A stretch of DNA of 64,000 nt from Thauera humireducens. Its GTDB lineage: Bacteria > Pseudomonadota > Gammaproteobacteria > Burkholderiales > Rhodocyclaceae. Each line of letters opens with the position of its first letter. Position 1 is the first letter of the stretch. The stretch covers positions 62,001 to 126,000 of the forward strand of contig NZ_CP014646.1 of assembly GCF_001051995.2 (NCBI RefSeq), in the 5' to 3' direction. Positions 47,854-57,270 of the stretch are shown here, in pieces. The notes beneath the pieces were generated by a model. The model was not told the origin of the DNA and did not search any database. It was given only the letters and a program-made list of their open reading frames with translations. Made by a program: the position numbers and the translations under genes.

Positions 47854-48651
47854 TCAGTTCGGCCCCCGCAAGGCGTCGACCAGGGCATGCGGTGCTTCCT
47901 GCATCATCGCGTGGCCGGCGCCGGCAAGCACGATGATACGCGCGCTGCAGCCCGCCTTTTCAAGCGAATCGGATAGGGGTTTTACCGCATCCGCGGGCGT
48001 CATGCGGTCGAGCTCGCCGCTGATCAGCAGCGTGGGGCAGCGCACGCGTGCGGCGGCGGCCAGCCCGTCCTGCCACGCGTTGCAGGCCGCGAGGTCGCTG
48101 GCGAGGGCGCGCGCGCCCTGCTGCTGCATGCGCTGCAGGTTGGCCAGCTCGAACGCTGCGCGGCGTTCGGCGCCGAGCACGTCCGCGGGCGCGAAGGAGA
48201 ACTTGTTGATCAGCGCGAAGGCGCGCTCGGGCTCGTTCTGTGCAGCGTCGAGCAGGAAGGGCGAGACCGGCATCGGCACGCAGCTGCCGACCAGCGCGAG
48301 GCGCTCGATGCGTTCGGGTGCCTTGCCCGCCGCGGCGAGTGCGACCAGCGAGCCCATGCTGTGGCCGCACAGGCGGATGCGGTCGAGGTCCAGGGCGTCG
48401 GCGAGTGCCAGCACCCAGGCGGCCATCGCATCGATGTCGGCCAGTGGCCCACCGGCCGATCCGCCGTGGCCGGGCAGGTCGGGCACGAGCACCCGTTCGC
48501 CGGCGGCGGCGAGCCCGGCGGCAATGTCGTCCCACACCGCGTGGTCGTGTCCGGCGCCATGGATCAGCAGCCAGGGCGCGGTGTCGCCGGGCTGTCGCGG
48601 GGCGAATTCGAACAGGGCGACCGGTTGGCCCTGGAGGTCGAGTTGTTTCAT
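47854..48651 (-). CDS. Alpha/beta-hydrolase
   Basis: Cytoplasmic hydrolase of 265 residues; ATG 48651 begins the recognisable fold. Oxyanion region LLIHGAGHDHAVWD, nucleophile Ser in CGHSMGSLVALA (G-H-S-M-G), acid Asp in LLISGELDRMTPAD, and catalytic His in VLAGAGHAMMQEAP form a complete triad. Esterase, C-C hydrolase or lactonase activity are all possible. A very similar general form is used in aromatic-ring degradation, but no degradation genes surround it here. Confidence 0.88.
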   Translation of the reverse strand: MKQLDLQGQPVALFEFAPRQPGDTAPWLLIHGAGHDHAVWDDIAAGLAAAGERVLVPDLPGHGGSAGGPLADIDAMAAWVLALADALDLDRIRLCGHSMGSLVALAAAGKAPERIERLALVGSCVPMPVSPFLLDAAQNEPERAFALINKFSFAPADVLGAERRAAFELANLQRMQQQGARALASDLAACNAWQDGLAAAARVRCPTLLISGELDRMTPADAVKPLSDSLEKAGCSARIIVLAGAGHAMMQEAPHALVDALRGPN

Positions 48652-48748
48652 CGGCAGCGTCCGTGAGGGGTCTGTCAGGCGTGAAAGTCGGGTGTCCGGC
48701 CGGCGCGGGACGCGGGCCGGACGCAGGGAATGCGAAGGCGATGCGGGG

Positions 48749-48964
48749 TCAGGCGCGCTCGTCCGGCTCCAGCAGGTGCTCGATGGCGGCGATGCGGTCC
48801 TTGAGGACGAGCTTGCGTTTCTTGAGTCGGCGCAGCATGAGTTCGTCGCCGAGCGGAAGCTGCGCCAGCCGGCTGATCGCCTCGTCCAGGTCGTGGTGCT
48901 CGGTGCGCAGTTCATCCAGCCGGCGGCGCAGGCTGGTGGCATCGTCGAAGGGTTCGTCGCTCAT
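48749..48964 (-). CDS. YdcH-like DUF465 small protein
   Basis: 71 residues from ATG 48964, all helical and highly charged: LRRRLDELRTEHHDLDEAI, then LMLRRLKKRKLVLKDRIAAIE. This two-helix layout and the LKKRKLxLKDxI motif are those of the YdcH/DUF465 family, unknown function. A weak AGGT lies upstream. It is divergent from greB with 190 bases between start codons, and 97 bases before the hydrolase gene. Confidence 0.8.
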   Translation of the reverse strand: MSDEPFDDATSLRRRLDELRTEHHDLDEAISRLAQLPLGDELMLRRLKKRKLVLKDRIAAIEHLLEPDERA

Positions 48965-49154
48965 GATTGACCTGTGCGCTCGGCGTCTGGGGAATGAAAG
49001 GCTTGGGCCGATGGTATTCGCCACCCCGCATGCTGACAACCGGAGCCGCCTTGCAGCGGCCGCCGGACAGGTGCCCTCGCAACCGGATGGCTGCCGCGGA
49101 GCGCGCGGATTCCCTATCATGCGCGCCTTGGATCATGAACTGGAGCAGCGCGCA

Positions 49155-49709
49155 GTGAATAAGGCGTTCGTGAAGGAAAACGACGGCGGGGACGATGATG
49201 AGGAACTCTCGCCCGCGCTACGCCTGCCGGCGGGCAGCAAGAACTACATGACCCGGCGCGGCTACGATGCGCTGCGCGCGGAACTGGACCAGCTGGTTCG
49301 CATCGAGCGACCGAAGCTGGTCGAGACCGTGGCCTGGGCGGCCGGGAACGGCGACCGCTCGGAGAACGGCGACTACATCTATGGCAAGAAGCGCCTGCGC
49401 GAGATCGACCGTCGCATCCGCTTCCTGATCAAGCGCATCGAGAGCGCCGAGGTCGTCGACCCGGAGCGGCAGCAGGAACTGGAGCAGGTGTTCTTTGGCG
49501 CGACCGTGAGTTTCTGCGACCTCGATACCGAGGAGGAGCAGACCTGGCAGATCGTCGGCGTGGACGAGGCCGATGCCTCGCAGGGGCGGATCAGCTGGAT
49601 CTCGCCCCTGGCGCGCGCGGTGCTGAAGGCGAGGGTGGGCGACGTGGTGCGCTTCCAGAGCCCGGCGGGCATGCGGGAGATCGAGGTGGTGGAGATCCGG
49701 TACGTTTGA
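49155..49709 (+). CDS. greB: Transcription elongation factor GreB
   Basis: Binds the RNA polymerase secondary channel and stimulates cleavage of backtracked RNA. 184 residues from GTG 49155, chosen because GGAG lies 9 bases upstream and the product then starts VNKAFVKE, as in many betaproteobacterial GreB proteins. An upstream ATG (49119) in frame is less likely. After an acidic N-terminal tail comes the coiled coil ([40 protein letters not shown]) with the GDRSENGD tip region, then the FKBP-like C-terminal domain ([22 protein letters not shown]). Positive residues [15 protein letters not shown] favour GreB over GreA. Confidence 0.93.
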   Translation: MNKAFVKENDGGDDDEELSPALRLPAGSKNYMTRRGYDALRAELDQLVRIERPKLVETVAWAAGNGDRSENGDYIYGKKRLREIDRRIRFLIKRIESAEVVDPERQQELEQVFFGATVSFCDLDTEEEQTWQIVGVDEADASQGRISWISPLARAVLKARVGDVVRFQSPAGMREIEVVEIRYV

Positions 49710-49756
49710 GCGGACAGGGCGGCGGGCGCGAGACGAACTATTTTTTGTAAGCCTGC

Positions 49757-49783
49757 TAAAGGTCCGGCCGGTCGCGCCGAAGA
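49757..49783 (+). promoter_or_regulatory. Sigma-28-type promoter of the first Cache chemoreceptor
   Basis: TAAAGGTC, 11 bases, GCCGAAGA: 6 of 8 and 6 of 8 matches to TAAAGTTT-N11-GCCGATAA at exact spacing, about 70 bases before the receptor start. Confidence 0.6.
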
Positions 49784-49854
49784 TTGCCTCTGCCGACCCG
49801 GCGCTGTTGCGCCGCCGCGCGTGCGCGGGGTCCACGTCTTTCAGGAAGAAACCT

Positions 49855-51489
49855 ATGTCGCTCAAGAACCTTACCGTATCGCAACGGTTCGTCCTCCTCG
49901 TTCTCGCCGCGCTGCTCGGCATGTTGCTGCTCGCCGTGCTGGGCCTGACTGGCACGCGCAGTGCCATGGAGGACGGCAACAACAAGTCCGTCCGTAATCT
50001 GGTTGAAAGCGCTCATGGCGTCGTCGCGCACTACGAGGCGCTGGAGCGTGCGGGCAAGATGAGCCGCGCCGAAGCGCAGTCGGCCGCGATGGAGGCCCTG
50101 CGCCCGGTGCGCTACGACACGACCGAGTACTACTACATCTGGACGCTCGACGGCGTCTCGGTGATGCATCCCGCCCGTCCCGAGATGGAGGGCCAGAACA
50201 TGATCGGCAAGATCAGGTACGGCGACGGTCGTGACCTGATCGGCGACCTCGTCAGCGTGGTCCGCACTGCGCCGGAAGGCTTCCTGATGACCGAGTTTCC
50301 GCGTCCGGGCTCGACCACGGCGGTGCCGAAGCTGCAGTTCGTCAAGAAGGTTGACGGCTGGGGCTGGATCGTGGGGTCAGGGATTTACGTGGATGACGTC
50401 GATGCCCGCTTCATGTCCGGTGCCCTGCAGTTCGGCGGCATGGTCGCCGTGCTGCTCATCGCGCTGGTCCTGATCGCCTGGCGCGTCGCGCGCAGCGTGA
50501 CGACGCAGCTCGGCGGCGAGCCAGCGTACGCAAACGAGATCATGCACCGCGTGGCGGAGGGCGACCTGCGCGTCGATGTGGAGGTCAAGGGCGGGGCCGA
50601 CAGCCTGCTCGGAACCCTGGCGGGCATGGTCAACCAGCTGCGCGGCATGATGCGCGACATTGGCCGTAATGCCGAACAGGTGGCGGACAACTCGCGCGAG
50701 ATCTCGGGGGTGTCGCGTTCGGTGTCGCAGGCGACCGAGAACCAGACCGGTGCGACGGCGGCGATTGCGGCCGCCATCGAGGAAATGACGGTCAGCATCG
50801 GCCAGATCACCGAGAACGCGGTCGGTGCCGAGCGCAACTCGGCGCGGGCGAGCGAACTGGCGGGCCAGGGCGCGACCCGTGCGGAGCGCGCGGCCAGCGA
50901 GATGCAGGCGATCGCCGGTACCGTCGGCGAGGCGGCGGGCAAGATCCAGTCGCTGGTGAGCAAGGCAAACGAGGTCGGCACGATTGCGAGCGTGATCAAG
51001 GAGATCGCGGCGCAGACCAACCTGCTGGCGCTCAACGCCGCGATCGAGGCGGCGCGCGCCGGGGAGCAGGGCCGCGGCTTTGCGGTGGTGGCGGACGAAG
51101 TGCGCAAGCTGGCCGAGCGCACGAGCACAGCGACGGTTCAGATCGAGGAAGTGATCGCGGGTATCCAGACCGAGACCCAGAGCACGATGGACGCCATGTC
51201 GCGCGTGTCGACGCAGGTGGATAGCGGCGTGGGCCTGGTGATGGATGCGAGCGAGTCGCTGCGCACCATCAACCAGGGTACGGCCGAAACCCTGGGTCAG
51301 ATCCGCAGCGTGGCCGAAGCGACGACCGAGCAGAGCGCGGCCTCGACCGCGATCGCGCAGGAAGTCGAGCAGATCGCGCAGATGGTCGAGGGCACCAGCG
51401 ACTCGATGCGTTCGGCGGTGTCGGCGGTCGAGCAGCTCGAGCAGCTATCGCGCGACCTGCACGACATGGTGGCGCGCTTCCGCGTCTGA
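49855..51489 (+). CDS. Methyl-accepting chemotaxis protein, single-Cache type (copy 1)
   Basis: Chemoreceptor of 544 residues. Membrane helix about 12-32; periplasmic sCache_2-like domain about 33-190 ([53 protein letters not shown]); second helix about 192-212; HAMP-like linker; signalling domain with [19 protein letters not shown] and [21 protein letters not shown] 49855 follows AGGAAG. A strong terminator follows, then its paralogue. sCache_2 receptors often sense small organic acids; the ligand here is unknown. The C-terminus lacks a CheR-tether pentapeptide. Confidence 0.93.
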   Translation: MSLKNLTVSQRFVLLVLAALLGMLLLAVLGLTGTRSAMEDGNNKSVRNLVESAHGVVAHYEALERAGKMSRAEAQSAAMEALRPVRYDTTEYYYIWTLDGVSVMHPARPEMEGQNMIGKIRYGDGRDLIGDLVSVVRTAPEGFLMTEFPRPGSTTAVPKLQFVKKVDGWGWIVGSGIYVDDVDARFMSGALQFGGMVAVLLIALVLIAWRVARSVTTQLGGEPAYANEIMHRVAEGDLRVDVEVKGGADSLLGTLAGMVNQLRGMMRDIGRNAEQVADNSREISGVSRSVSQATENQTGATAAIAAAIEEMTVSIGQITENAVGAERNSARASELAGQGATRAERAASEMQAIAGTVGEAAGKIQSLVSKANEVGTIASVIKEIAAQTNLLALNAAIEAARAGEQGRGFAVVADEVRKLAERTSTATVQIEEVIAGIQTETQSTMDAMSRVSTQVDSGVGLVMDASESLRTINQGTAETLGQIRSVAEATTEQSAASTAIAQEVEQIAQMVEGTSDSMRSAVSAVEQLEQLSRDLHDMVARFRV

Positions 51490-51512
51490 TCCCTTGCAAC
51501 GTCGAGATGCAA

Positions 51513-51549
51513 CGCCCGCGGGACCGCTGGTCCTCGCGGGCGTTTTTTT
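51513..51549 (+). terminator. Rho-independent terminator after Cache receptor copy 1
   Basis: Arms CGCCCGCG / CGCGGGCG with an inner GACC/GGTC helix, followed by seven T. Close to ideal. Confidence 0.93.
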
Positions 51550-51598
51550 GCTTGCGTCAAGGCGTCGGCGATACGCCATCGGTCATGCTTGCTGTCAC

Positions 51599-51625
51599 TC
51601 AAGTTATCTTGACCCGGGCCGATAT
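51599..51625 (+). promoter_or_regulatory. Sigma-28-type promoter of the second Cache chemoreceptor
   Basis: TCAAGTTA, 11 bases, GCCGATAT: 6 of 8 and 7 of 8 matches to the FliA consensus at exact spacing. The leader to ATG 51772 would be about 140 bases. Confidence 0.65.
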
Positions 51626-51771
51626 CCGGCCCGTGAAGCGGGCAGATTGCTATGGAAAATGGGTAGCGGTTGCTGATTCATCCAAGAGGGGCATGAGCCG
51701 CCGACGCGTCCAGAAGCGCGGCCATATGCGTCCATCTTGCTTCAGATATGCGGTTTTTCGAGGGAGGGAAG

Positions 51772-53403
51772 ATGTCATTTCAATCCATGCCGGTTGCGCG
51801 CCGGTTGATGCTGATCCTGGTGATTGCGCTGTTGGGTCTGATCGCACTGGCGGCAGGCTCGCTTTATGAACAACGGGCCGACATGGAGGCGGGCTACGAG
51901 CGCTCGATCAGGGGACATGTCGAGGTGGCGCACGGCATCGTGACTCACTACCACGGCCTCGAGCAGTCCGGCGCGATGACGCGCGATCAGGCCCAGGCTG
52001 CGGCGAAGGCCGCGCTCAGAGGGCTGCGCTACGAGGGCAATGAGTACTTCTGGGTCAATGACAGCGGCCCCCGCATGCTCATGCATCCGATCCGTCCCGA
52101 ACTCGAAGGGCAGAACCTGGGCGAAAACAGGGACCCCAACGGCAAGTTCCTGTTCCGCGAGTTTGCCCGCGTGGCGAACGAGTCCGGGCAGGGCGTCGTC
52201 GATTACATGTGGCCGCGTCCGGGTTCGGAGGCCCCGCAGCCCAAGATGTCCTACGTGAAGATGTTCAAGCCCTGGGACTGGATCGTGGGTACCGGCGTCT
52301 ATGTCGACGACATCGATCGCACCTTCAACGCATCGGCACTGCGCTTTGGCGGCATCGTCGCTGTCTTGCTGGTTCTGCTGGTCGTCGTCGCGTGGCGTGT
52401 CGTGCGCAGCGTGACGCGCCAGCTGGGCGGCGAGCCTGCCTATGCGGCCGAGGTCATGCATCGTGTGGCAGACGGCGACCTGCGCGTCGACGTGAAGGTG
52501 GATGGCGGCGCGGACAGCCTGCTGGGCACCCTGTCGTCGATGCTGGGCAAGCTGCGTCACATGATGGGCGAGATCTCGCATTGCTCGCAGCAGGTCGCGG
52601 GCAATTCGCGCGAGATCTCCGAGGTGTCGCGCTCGGTGTCGAGGGCCGCCGAAAGCCAGACCGACGCGACGTCGGCGATTGCGGCTGCCATCGAGGAGAT
52701 GACGGTCAGCATCGGCCAGATCACCGAGAGTGCGATGGGCGCCGAGCGCAATTCGGCCCGCTCTGCCGAGCTCGCAAGCCAGGGCGCAAGCAAGGCCGAG
52801 CGTGCAGCGGGCGAAATGCAGGCCATCGCCGGCACGGTCGACGAGGCCGCAGGAAAGATCCAGCATCTGGTGAAGCGTGCTGACGAGGTCGGCACGATCG
52901 CCAGCGTGATCAAGGAGATCGCGGCGCAGACCAACCTGCTGGCGCTCAACGCGGCGATCGAGGCGGCGCGTGCGGGCGAGCAGGGCCGCGGTTTCGCGGT
53001 GGTGGCCGACGAGGTGCGCAAGCTGGCCGAGCGCACGAGCACCGCGACGGTGCAGATCGAGGAGGTCATTGCCGGCATCCAGAGCGAGACCCAGGGCACG
53101 GTGGATGCCATGTCGCGCGTGTCGACCCAGGTGGGCAGCGGCGTGACGCTGGTGCTCGACGCCACGGTCTCGCTGCGCGAGATTGCCGGCGGCGCGCAGG
53201 AGGCGCTGGGCCAGATCCGCAGCGTGGCCGAAGCGACGACCGAGCAGAGCGCGGCGTCGACCGCGATCGCGCAGGAGGTCGAGCAGATCGCGCAGATGGT
53301 CGAAGGCACCAGCGCGTCGATGCGTTCGGCGGTGTCGGCGGTCGAGCAGCTCGAAAGACTGTCGGTCGACCTCAGCGGCATGGTCGGGCGCTTCCGGGTC
53401 TGA
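51772..53403 (+). CDS. Methyl-accepting chemotaxis protein, single-Cache type (copy 2)
   Basis: Chemoreceptor of 543 residues, paralogue of the gene before it with the same order: membrane helix about 12-32, sCache_2 domain ([52 protein letters not shown]), second helix, HAMP-like linker, signalling domain. The signalling halves of the two copies are almost the same; the sensor halves differ much more, so they probably see different or differently tuned ligands. GGAGG lies before ATG 51772. Its stop is 91 bases before htpG, with no clear T-run terminator between. Confidence 0.93.
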   Translation: MSFQSMPVARRLMLILVIALLGLIALAAGSLYEQRADMEAGYERSIRGHVEVAHGIVTHYHGLEQSGAMTRDQAQAAAKAALRGLRYEGNEYFWVNDSGPRMLMHPIRPELEGQNLGENRDPNGKFLFREFARVANESGQGVVDYMWPRPGSEAPQPKMSYVKMFKPWDWIVGTGVYVDDIDRTFNASALRFGGIVAVLLVLLVVVAWRVVRSVTRQLGGEPAYAAEVMHRVADGDLRVDVKVDGGADSLLGTLSSMLGKLRHMMGEISHCSQQVAGNSREISEVSRSVSRAAESQTDATSAIAAAIEEMTVSIGQITESAMGAERNSARSAELASQGASKAERAAGEMQAIAGTVDEAAGKIQHLVKRADEVGTIASVIKEIAAQTNLLALNAAIEAARAGEQGRGFAVVADEVRKLAERTSTATVQIEEVIAGIQSETQGTVDAMSRVSTQVGSGVTLVLDATVSLREIAGGAQEALGQIRSVAEATTEQSAASTAIAQEVEQIAQMVEGTSASMRSAVSAVEQLERLSVDLSGMVGRFRV

Positions 53404-53427
53404 TCGATCGCATGTGAGGCGGGCGGG

Positions 53428-53455
53428 CTTGAAATCCGCCTCGCCGCCCCCAGCT
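53428..53455 (+). promoter_or_regulatory. Sigma-32 (RpoH) heat-shock promoter of htpG
   Basis: CTTGAA (53428-53433), 14-base spacer, CCCCAGCT (53448-53455). The RpoH consensus is CTTGAA-N(13-15)-CCCCATNT. The expected RNA start is about 53461-53463, giving a leader of about 33 bases. Confidence 0.7.
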
Positions 53456-53491
53456 AAGGCTCCATTCGAATAACCCCGACGGAGCCTTAGC
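53453..53491. repeat. 11-bp perfect inverted repeat covering the htpG ribosome binding site
   Basis: Arms GCTAAGGCTCC (53453-53463) and GGAGCCTTAGC (53481-53491) with a 17-base loop. The right arm contains the GGAG ribosome site and ends 3 bases before ATG 53495. The left arm overlaps the end of the predicted -10 box and the predicted RNA start. It differs from the CIRCE element in sequence and spacing. Confidence 0.85.
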
Positions 53492-53494
53492 GAC

Positions 53495-55429
53495 ATGTCC
53501 GAAGCGCAAACCGCATCCTCCCAGACGCTGAATTTCCAGGCCGAGGTGAAGCAGTTGCTTCACCTGATGATCCACTCGCTGTACTCCAATCGCGAGATCT
53601 TCCTGCGCGAACTGGTCTCGAACGCCTCCGACGCCTGCGACAAGCTGCGTTTCGAAGCCCTCGACAACGGCAGCCTGTACGAGAACGACGCCGAGCTGAA
53701 GATCCGCATCGGCTTCGATGCGGAAGCCAAGACCATCACCATCGCCGACAACGGCATCGGCATGAGCCGCGACGAGGCCATCGCCCACCTGGGCACCATC
53801 GCCAAGTCGGGCACGCGCGAATTCTTCGGCAAGCTCACTGGCGACCAGAAGAAGGACGCCAACCTCATCGGCCAGTTCGGCGTGGGCTTCTACTCCGCCT
53901 TTCTCGTCGCCGACCGCGTCACCGTGCTCACCCGCCGCGCCGGTCTGCCCACGGGCGAGGGTGTGAAGTGGGAATGCTCGATGGCCGGCGATGAAGCCGG
54001 CGCCTACACGGTGGAAGCGATCGAGAAGGCGGGCCGCGGCACCGAGATCGTCCTGCACCTGCGCGAGGGCCAGGAAGACCTGCTGTCGTCGTGGAAGCTC
54101 AAGAGCCTGATCCGCAAGTACTCCGATCACATCGTGCAGCCGATCGTGATGAAGAAGGAGGAATGGAACGAGGAGCAGAAGAAGCAGGTGCTGACCGAGG
54201 AGGACGAGACGGTCAACCAGGCCAATGCGCTGTGGACGCGCTCGAAGAACGACATCACCGAGGACGAGTACAAGGCCTTCTACAAGCACGTCGCCCACGA
54301 CTTCGAAGACCCGCTGGCGTGGACCCACTCGCGCGTCGAGGGCCGCCACGAGTACACCAACCTGCTCTACATCCCGAAGAACGCGCCCTTCGACCTGTGG
54401 GACCGCAATGCCAAGCACGGCATCAAGCTCTACGTGAAGCGCGTCTTCATCATGGACGACGCCGAAAAGCTGATGCCGACCTACCTGCGCTTCGTGCGCG
54501 GGGTGGTGGATTCGGCCGACCTGCCGCTCAACGTGTCGCGCGAGATCCTGCAGGAATCCAATGACATCGACACCATCCGCGCTGGCTGCACGAAGAAGGT
54601 GCTGACGCTGCTCGAGAGCCTCGCCAATAGCGACGACGCGGCGGACAAGGAGAAGTATGCCGACTTCTGGAAGGCCTTCGGCAAGGTGCTGAAGGAAGGC
54701 GTGGGCGAGGACTTCGCCAACAAGGAGAAGATCGCCGGCCTGCTGCGCTTCGCCTCGACCCAGCTCGACACGCCCGATGAGGTGGTCTCGCTCGCCGACT
54801 ACATCGGCCGCATGAAGGAAGGCCAGGACAAGATCTACTTCGTCACGGCCGAGACCTTCAATGCCGCGAAGAACAGCCCGCATCTCGAGGTCTTCCGCAA
54901 GAAGGGCATCGAGGTGCTGCTGCTGTCCGACCGCGTCGATGAATGGGTGACCGGCAACCTCACCGAGTTCGACGGCAAGCCGCTGGTCTCTGTCGCCAAG
55001 GGCGGCCTGGACCTGGGGGCGCTGGAGGACGAGGCCGAGAAGAAGGAGGCCGAGAAGGCTGCCGACGAGTACAAGGAACTGCTCGACAAGATGAAGGCGA
55101 GCCTGGGTGAGCGCGTCAAGGACGTGAAGGTGACCCTGCGCCTGACCGATTCGCCCGCCTGCCTGGTGGCCGATGAGCATGATCTGGGCATGAATCTCGC
55201 ACGCATCCTCAAGGCGGCGGGCCAGAACGCGCCAGTCTCGAAGCCGATCCTCGAGATCAACCCCAACCATCCGGCCGTGCTGCGCCTGAAGTACGAGGAC
55301 AAGCACTTCGACGACTGGGCGGCGGTGCTGTTCGACCAGGCCCTGCTGGCCGAGGGCGGCACGCTCGACGACCCGGCGACCTTCGTCAAGCGCATCAACC
55401 AGCTGATGATGGCGATGAGCGGGAACTGA
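53495..55429 (+). CDS. htpG: Molecular chaperone HtpG (Hsp90)
   Basis: Cytosolic ATP-dependent chaperone of 644 residues, normal length. N-terminal GHKL ATPase: [49 protein letters not shown]. Middle domain with [21 protein letters not shown] (split) and [13 protein letters not shown]. The C-terminal dimerisation domain ends in MMAMSGN without the eukaryotic MEEVD. Expression is probably heat-inducible (RpoH-type promoter upstream) and may be further controlled by the inverted repeat over its ribosome site. It is followed by a good terminator. Confidence 0.98.
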   Translation: MSEAQTASSQTLNFQAEVKQLLHLMIHSLYSNREIFLRELVSNASDACDKLRFEALDNGSLYENDAELKIRIGFDAEAKTITIADNGIGMSRDEAIAHLGTIAKSGTREFFGKLTGDQKKDANLIGQFGVGFYSAFLVADRVTVLTRRAGLPTGEGVKWECSMAGDEAGAYTVEAIEKAGRGTEIVLHLREGQEDLLSSWKLKSLIRKYSDHIVQPIVMKKEEWNEEQKKQVLTEEDETVNQANALWTRSKNDITEDEYKAFYKHVAHDFEDPLAWTHSRVEGRHEYTNLLYIPKNAPFDLWDRNAKHGIKLYVKRVFIMDDAEKLMPTYLRFVRGVVDSADLPLNVSREILQESNDIDTIRAGCTKKVLTLLESLANSDDAADKEKYADFWKAFGKVLKEGVGEDFANKEKIAGLLRFASTQLDTPDEVVSLADYIGRMKEGQDKIYFVTAETFNAAKNSPHLEVFRKKGIEVLLLSDRVDEWVTGNLTEFDGKPLVSVAKGGLDLGALEDEAEKKEAEKAADEYKELLDKMKASLGERVKDVKVTLRLTDSPACLVADEHDLGMNLARILKAAGQNAPVSKPILEINPNHPAVLRLKYEDKHFDDWAAVLFDQALLAEGGTLDDPATFVKRINQLMMAMSGN

Positions 55430-55480
55430 AGCGATCGCCGGCCCGTGGTCGGCACAACCGTCAGGAAGGATGCCTGAATG

Positions 55481-55516
55481 AAACGGGCGGTGGGACGCAA
55501 GTCTCACCGCCCGTTT
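55481..55516 (+). terminator. Terminator after htpG
   Basis: Long hairpin with arms AAACGGGCGGTG / CACCGCCCGTTT and an inner GAC/GTC pair, then a short T run (GCATTTT). Confidence 0.85.
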
Positions 55517-55705
55517 GCATTTTCCGGCGGCCGCGCTGCCGTGGCTGCGCATCCTGAGGGATGGGCCGCAATCGGGGTAAACGATGCTTGTCCGGGCGGA
55601 TGTCCGAAGCAAGACTGATGGCGGAATAAGAAAAAGCAATACTCGGTAATGCGAACCTCATCCTCTGCCGGCCGCCAGCGGCGGGGCAGCCTGCCAGGAC
55701 CGAAC

Positions 55706-56473
55706 ATGAGCGAGTTCATCCTCGAAACGCGGGGCCTGACGAAGGAGTTCAAGGGCTTCGTCGCAGTCTCGAATGTCGACCTGAAGGTGCAGCGAGGGCA
55801 TATCCATGCCTTGATCGGTCCCAACGGGGCCGGCAAGACGACGGTCTTCAACCTGCTCACCAAGTTCCTGCCGCCGAGTGCTGGCACGATCCTGTTCGAG
55901 GGCCAGGACATCACCCGTGAGGCGCCGGTGGCGACCGCCCGGCGTGGCATGGTGCGCTCCTTCCAGATCTCGGCGACCTTTCCGCACCTGACGGTGATGG
56001 AGAACGTGCGCATCGGCCTGCAGCGTAGGCTGGGTACGGAGTTCCACTTCTGGCGTTCGAAGAAGTCGCTGGATGTGCTCAACGGCCGCGCGATGGAATT
56101 GCTCGAGTCGGTGGACCTCGGCAGCTTCGCCGACACCGTCACCGCCGAGATGCCCTACGGCCGCAAGCGCGCGCTGGAGATCGCGACCACCCTGGCGCTC
56201 GACCCGAAGATGATGCTGCTCGACGAGCCCACGCAGGGCATGGGTAGCGAGGACATCGCGCGGGTGGTCGAGCTCATCCGCAAGGTGTCGGCCAACCGCA
56301 CGATCCTGATGGTGGAGCACAACCTGTCGGTGGTCGCGAACCTCTGCGACCGCATCACCGTGCTCACCCGCGGCAGCATCCTGGCCGAAGGCCCTTATGC
56401 CGAGGTGTCGAAGAACCCCAGGGTCCTCGAGGCCTATGTCGGTTCCGACGACATCAACGATGCCCACCACTGA
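55706..56473 (+). CDS. livG: Branched-chain-type ABC transporter ATPase, LivG-like
   Basis: Cytoplasmic ATPase of 255 residues. Walker A GPNGAGKTT, Q loop region SFQISATFPHLTVMENV, signature variant EMPYGRKRALEIATTLAL (typical LivG-type, not LSGGQ), Walker B MMLLDEPTQGM, and switch His in MVEHNLSVV. ATG 55706 begins the fold. It opens a five-gene operon livG-livF-binding protein-livH-livM. The family carries amino acids, urea, amides or aromatic acids, so the symbol describes the family, not the substrate. Confidence 0.9.
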   Translation: MSEFILETRGLTKEFKGFVAVSNVDLKVQRGHIHALIGPNGAGKTTVFNLLTKFLPPSAGTILFEGQDITREAPVATARRGMVRSFQISATFPHLTVMENVRIGLQRRLGTEFHFWRSKKSLDVLNGRAMELLESVDLGSFADTVTAEMPYGRKRALEIATTLALDPKMMLLDEPTQGMGSEDIARVVELIRKVSANRTILMVEHNLSVVANLCDRITVLTRGSILAEGPYAEVSKNPRVLEAYVGSDDINDAHH

Positions 56474-56491
56474 TCCTCAGCGAACGCAGAC

Positions 56492-57214
56492 ATGACCAGC
56501 GCCTTCCATCCCCAACCCGAAATGCTGCGGATCCACGACCTGCACGCGTTCTATGGCGAGTCGCACATCCTGCACGGCATCGACCTGAAGGTGGCACGCG
56601 GCGAGTGCGTCACCCTGCTGGGACGCAACGGCTCGGGCCGGTCGACGACGCTCAAGTCGGTCCTCGGCCTGGTCGGGCGGCGCAGCGGTTCGATCATGGT
56701 CAATGGCAAGGAAGTCATCGCCGAGCCGACCCATCGCATGGCGCGCTACGGCGTGGGCTACGTACCGGAAGAGCGCGCGATCTTCGCCTCGCTGTCGTGC
56801 GAGGAGAACCTGCTGCTGCCGCCGCAGGTGGCCAGCGGCGGCATGTCGATGGACGAGATCTACCGCATGTTCCCGAACCTGCTCGAGCGTCGCAACAGCC
56901 CGGGCTCGAAGCTTTCCGGCGGCGAGCAGCAGATGCTGGCGATGGCGCGCGTGCTGCGCACCGGCGCCAAGCTGCTGTTGCTGGACGAGATCACCGAGGG
57001 CCTGGCGCCGGTCATCGTCCGCAAGCTCGGCGAGGTCATCATCGAGCTGAAGTCGCGCGGCTTCACCATCGTGCTGGTCGAACAGAACTTCCGCTTCGCC
57101 GCGCCGCTGGCCGACCGGCATTACGTGCTCGAGCACGGAGAAATCATCGCCACCATCAGCGCCGAGGAACTGCCCGGCCGCATGGGCTGGCTGCACCAGA
57201 CGCTCGGGGTGTGA
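56492..57214 (+). CDS. livF: Branched-chain-type ABC transporter ATPase, LivF-like, with Arg in Walker A
   Basis: Cytoplasmic ATPase of 240 residues, partner of the LivG-like protein. Signature KLSGGEQQMLAMARVL, Walker B LLLLDEITEGLAP and switch region VLVEQNF are normal, though the usual His of the switch is Gln-Asn as in many LivF proteins. Walker A reads GRNGSGRST: the invariant Lys is Arg (CGG codon). The reading frame is otherwise intact. It starts 18 bases after livG. The lipid of the matter, whether this site still hydrolyses ATP, cannot be told from sequence; the other half-site uses the normal Lys of LivG. Confidence 0.9.
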   Translation: MTSAFHPQPEMLRIHDLHAFYGESHILHGIDLKVARGECVTLLGRNGSGRSTTLKSVLGLVGRRSGSIMVNGKEVIAEPTHRMARYGVGYVPEERAIFASLSCEENLLLPPQVASGGMSMDEIYRMFPNLLERRNSPGSKLSGGEQQMLAMARVLRTGAKLLLLDEITEGLAPVIVRKLGEVIIELKSRGFTIVLVEQNFRFAAPLADRHYVLEHGEIIATISAEELPGRMGWLHQTLGV

Positions 57215-57270
57215 GCGGCCCGCCCGCCTGACTCCTGCGTATCACCACCCAAACGAGACGGAGACGAACG

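Noticed and set aside
53453..53491. CIRCE element (HrcA operator) at htpG
   Set aside because: CIRCE is TTAGCACTC-N9-GAGTGCTAA. The repeat here has different arms and a 17-base spacer.
53453..53494. Classical RNA thermometer (ROSE or FourU) at htpG
   Set aside because: The stem is perfect and GC-rich rather than imperfect, there is no four-U run, and the likely RpoH RNA start excludes most of the left arm.
55560..55700. Promoter of the liv-type operon
   Set aside because: A TTGTCC is present but no acceptable -10 at the right distance, so no call was made.
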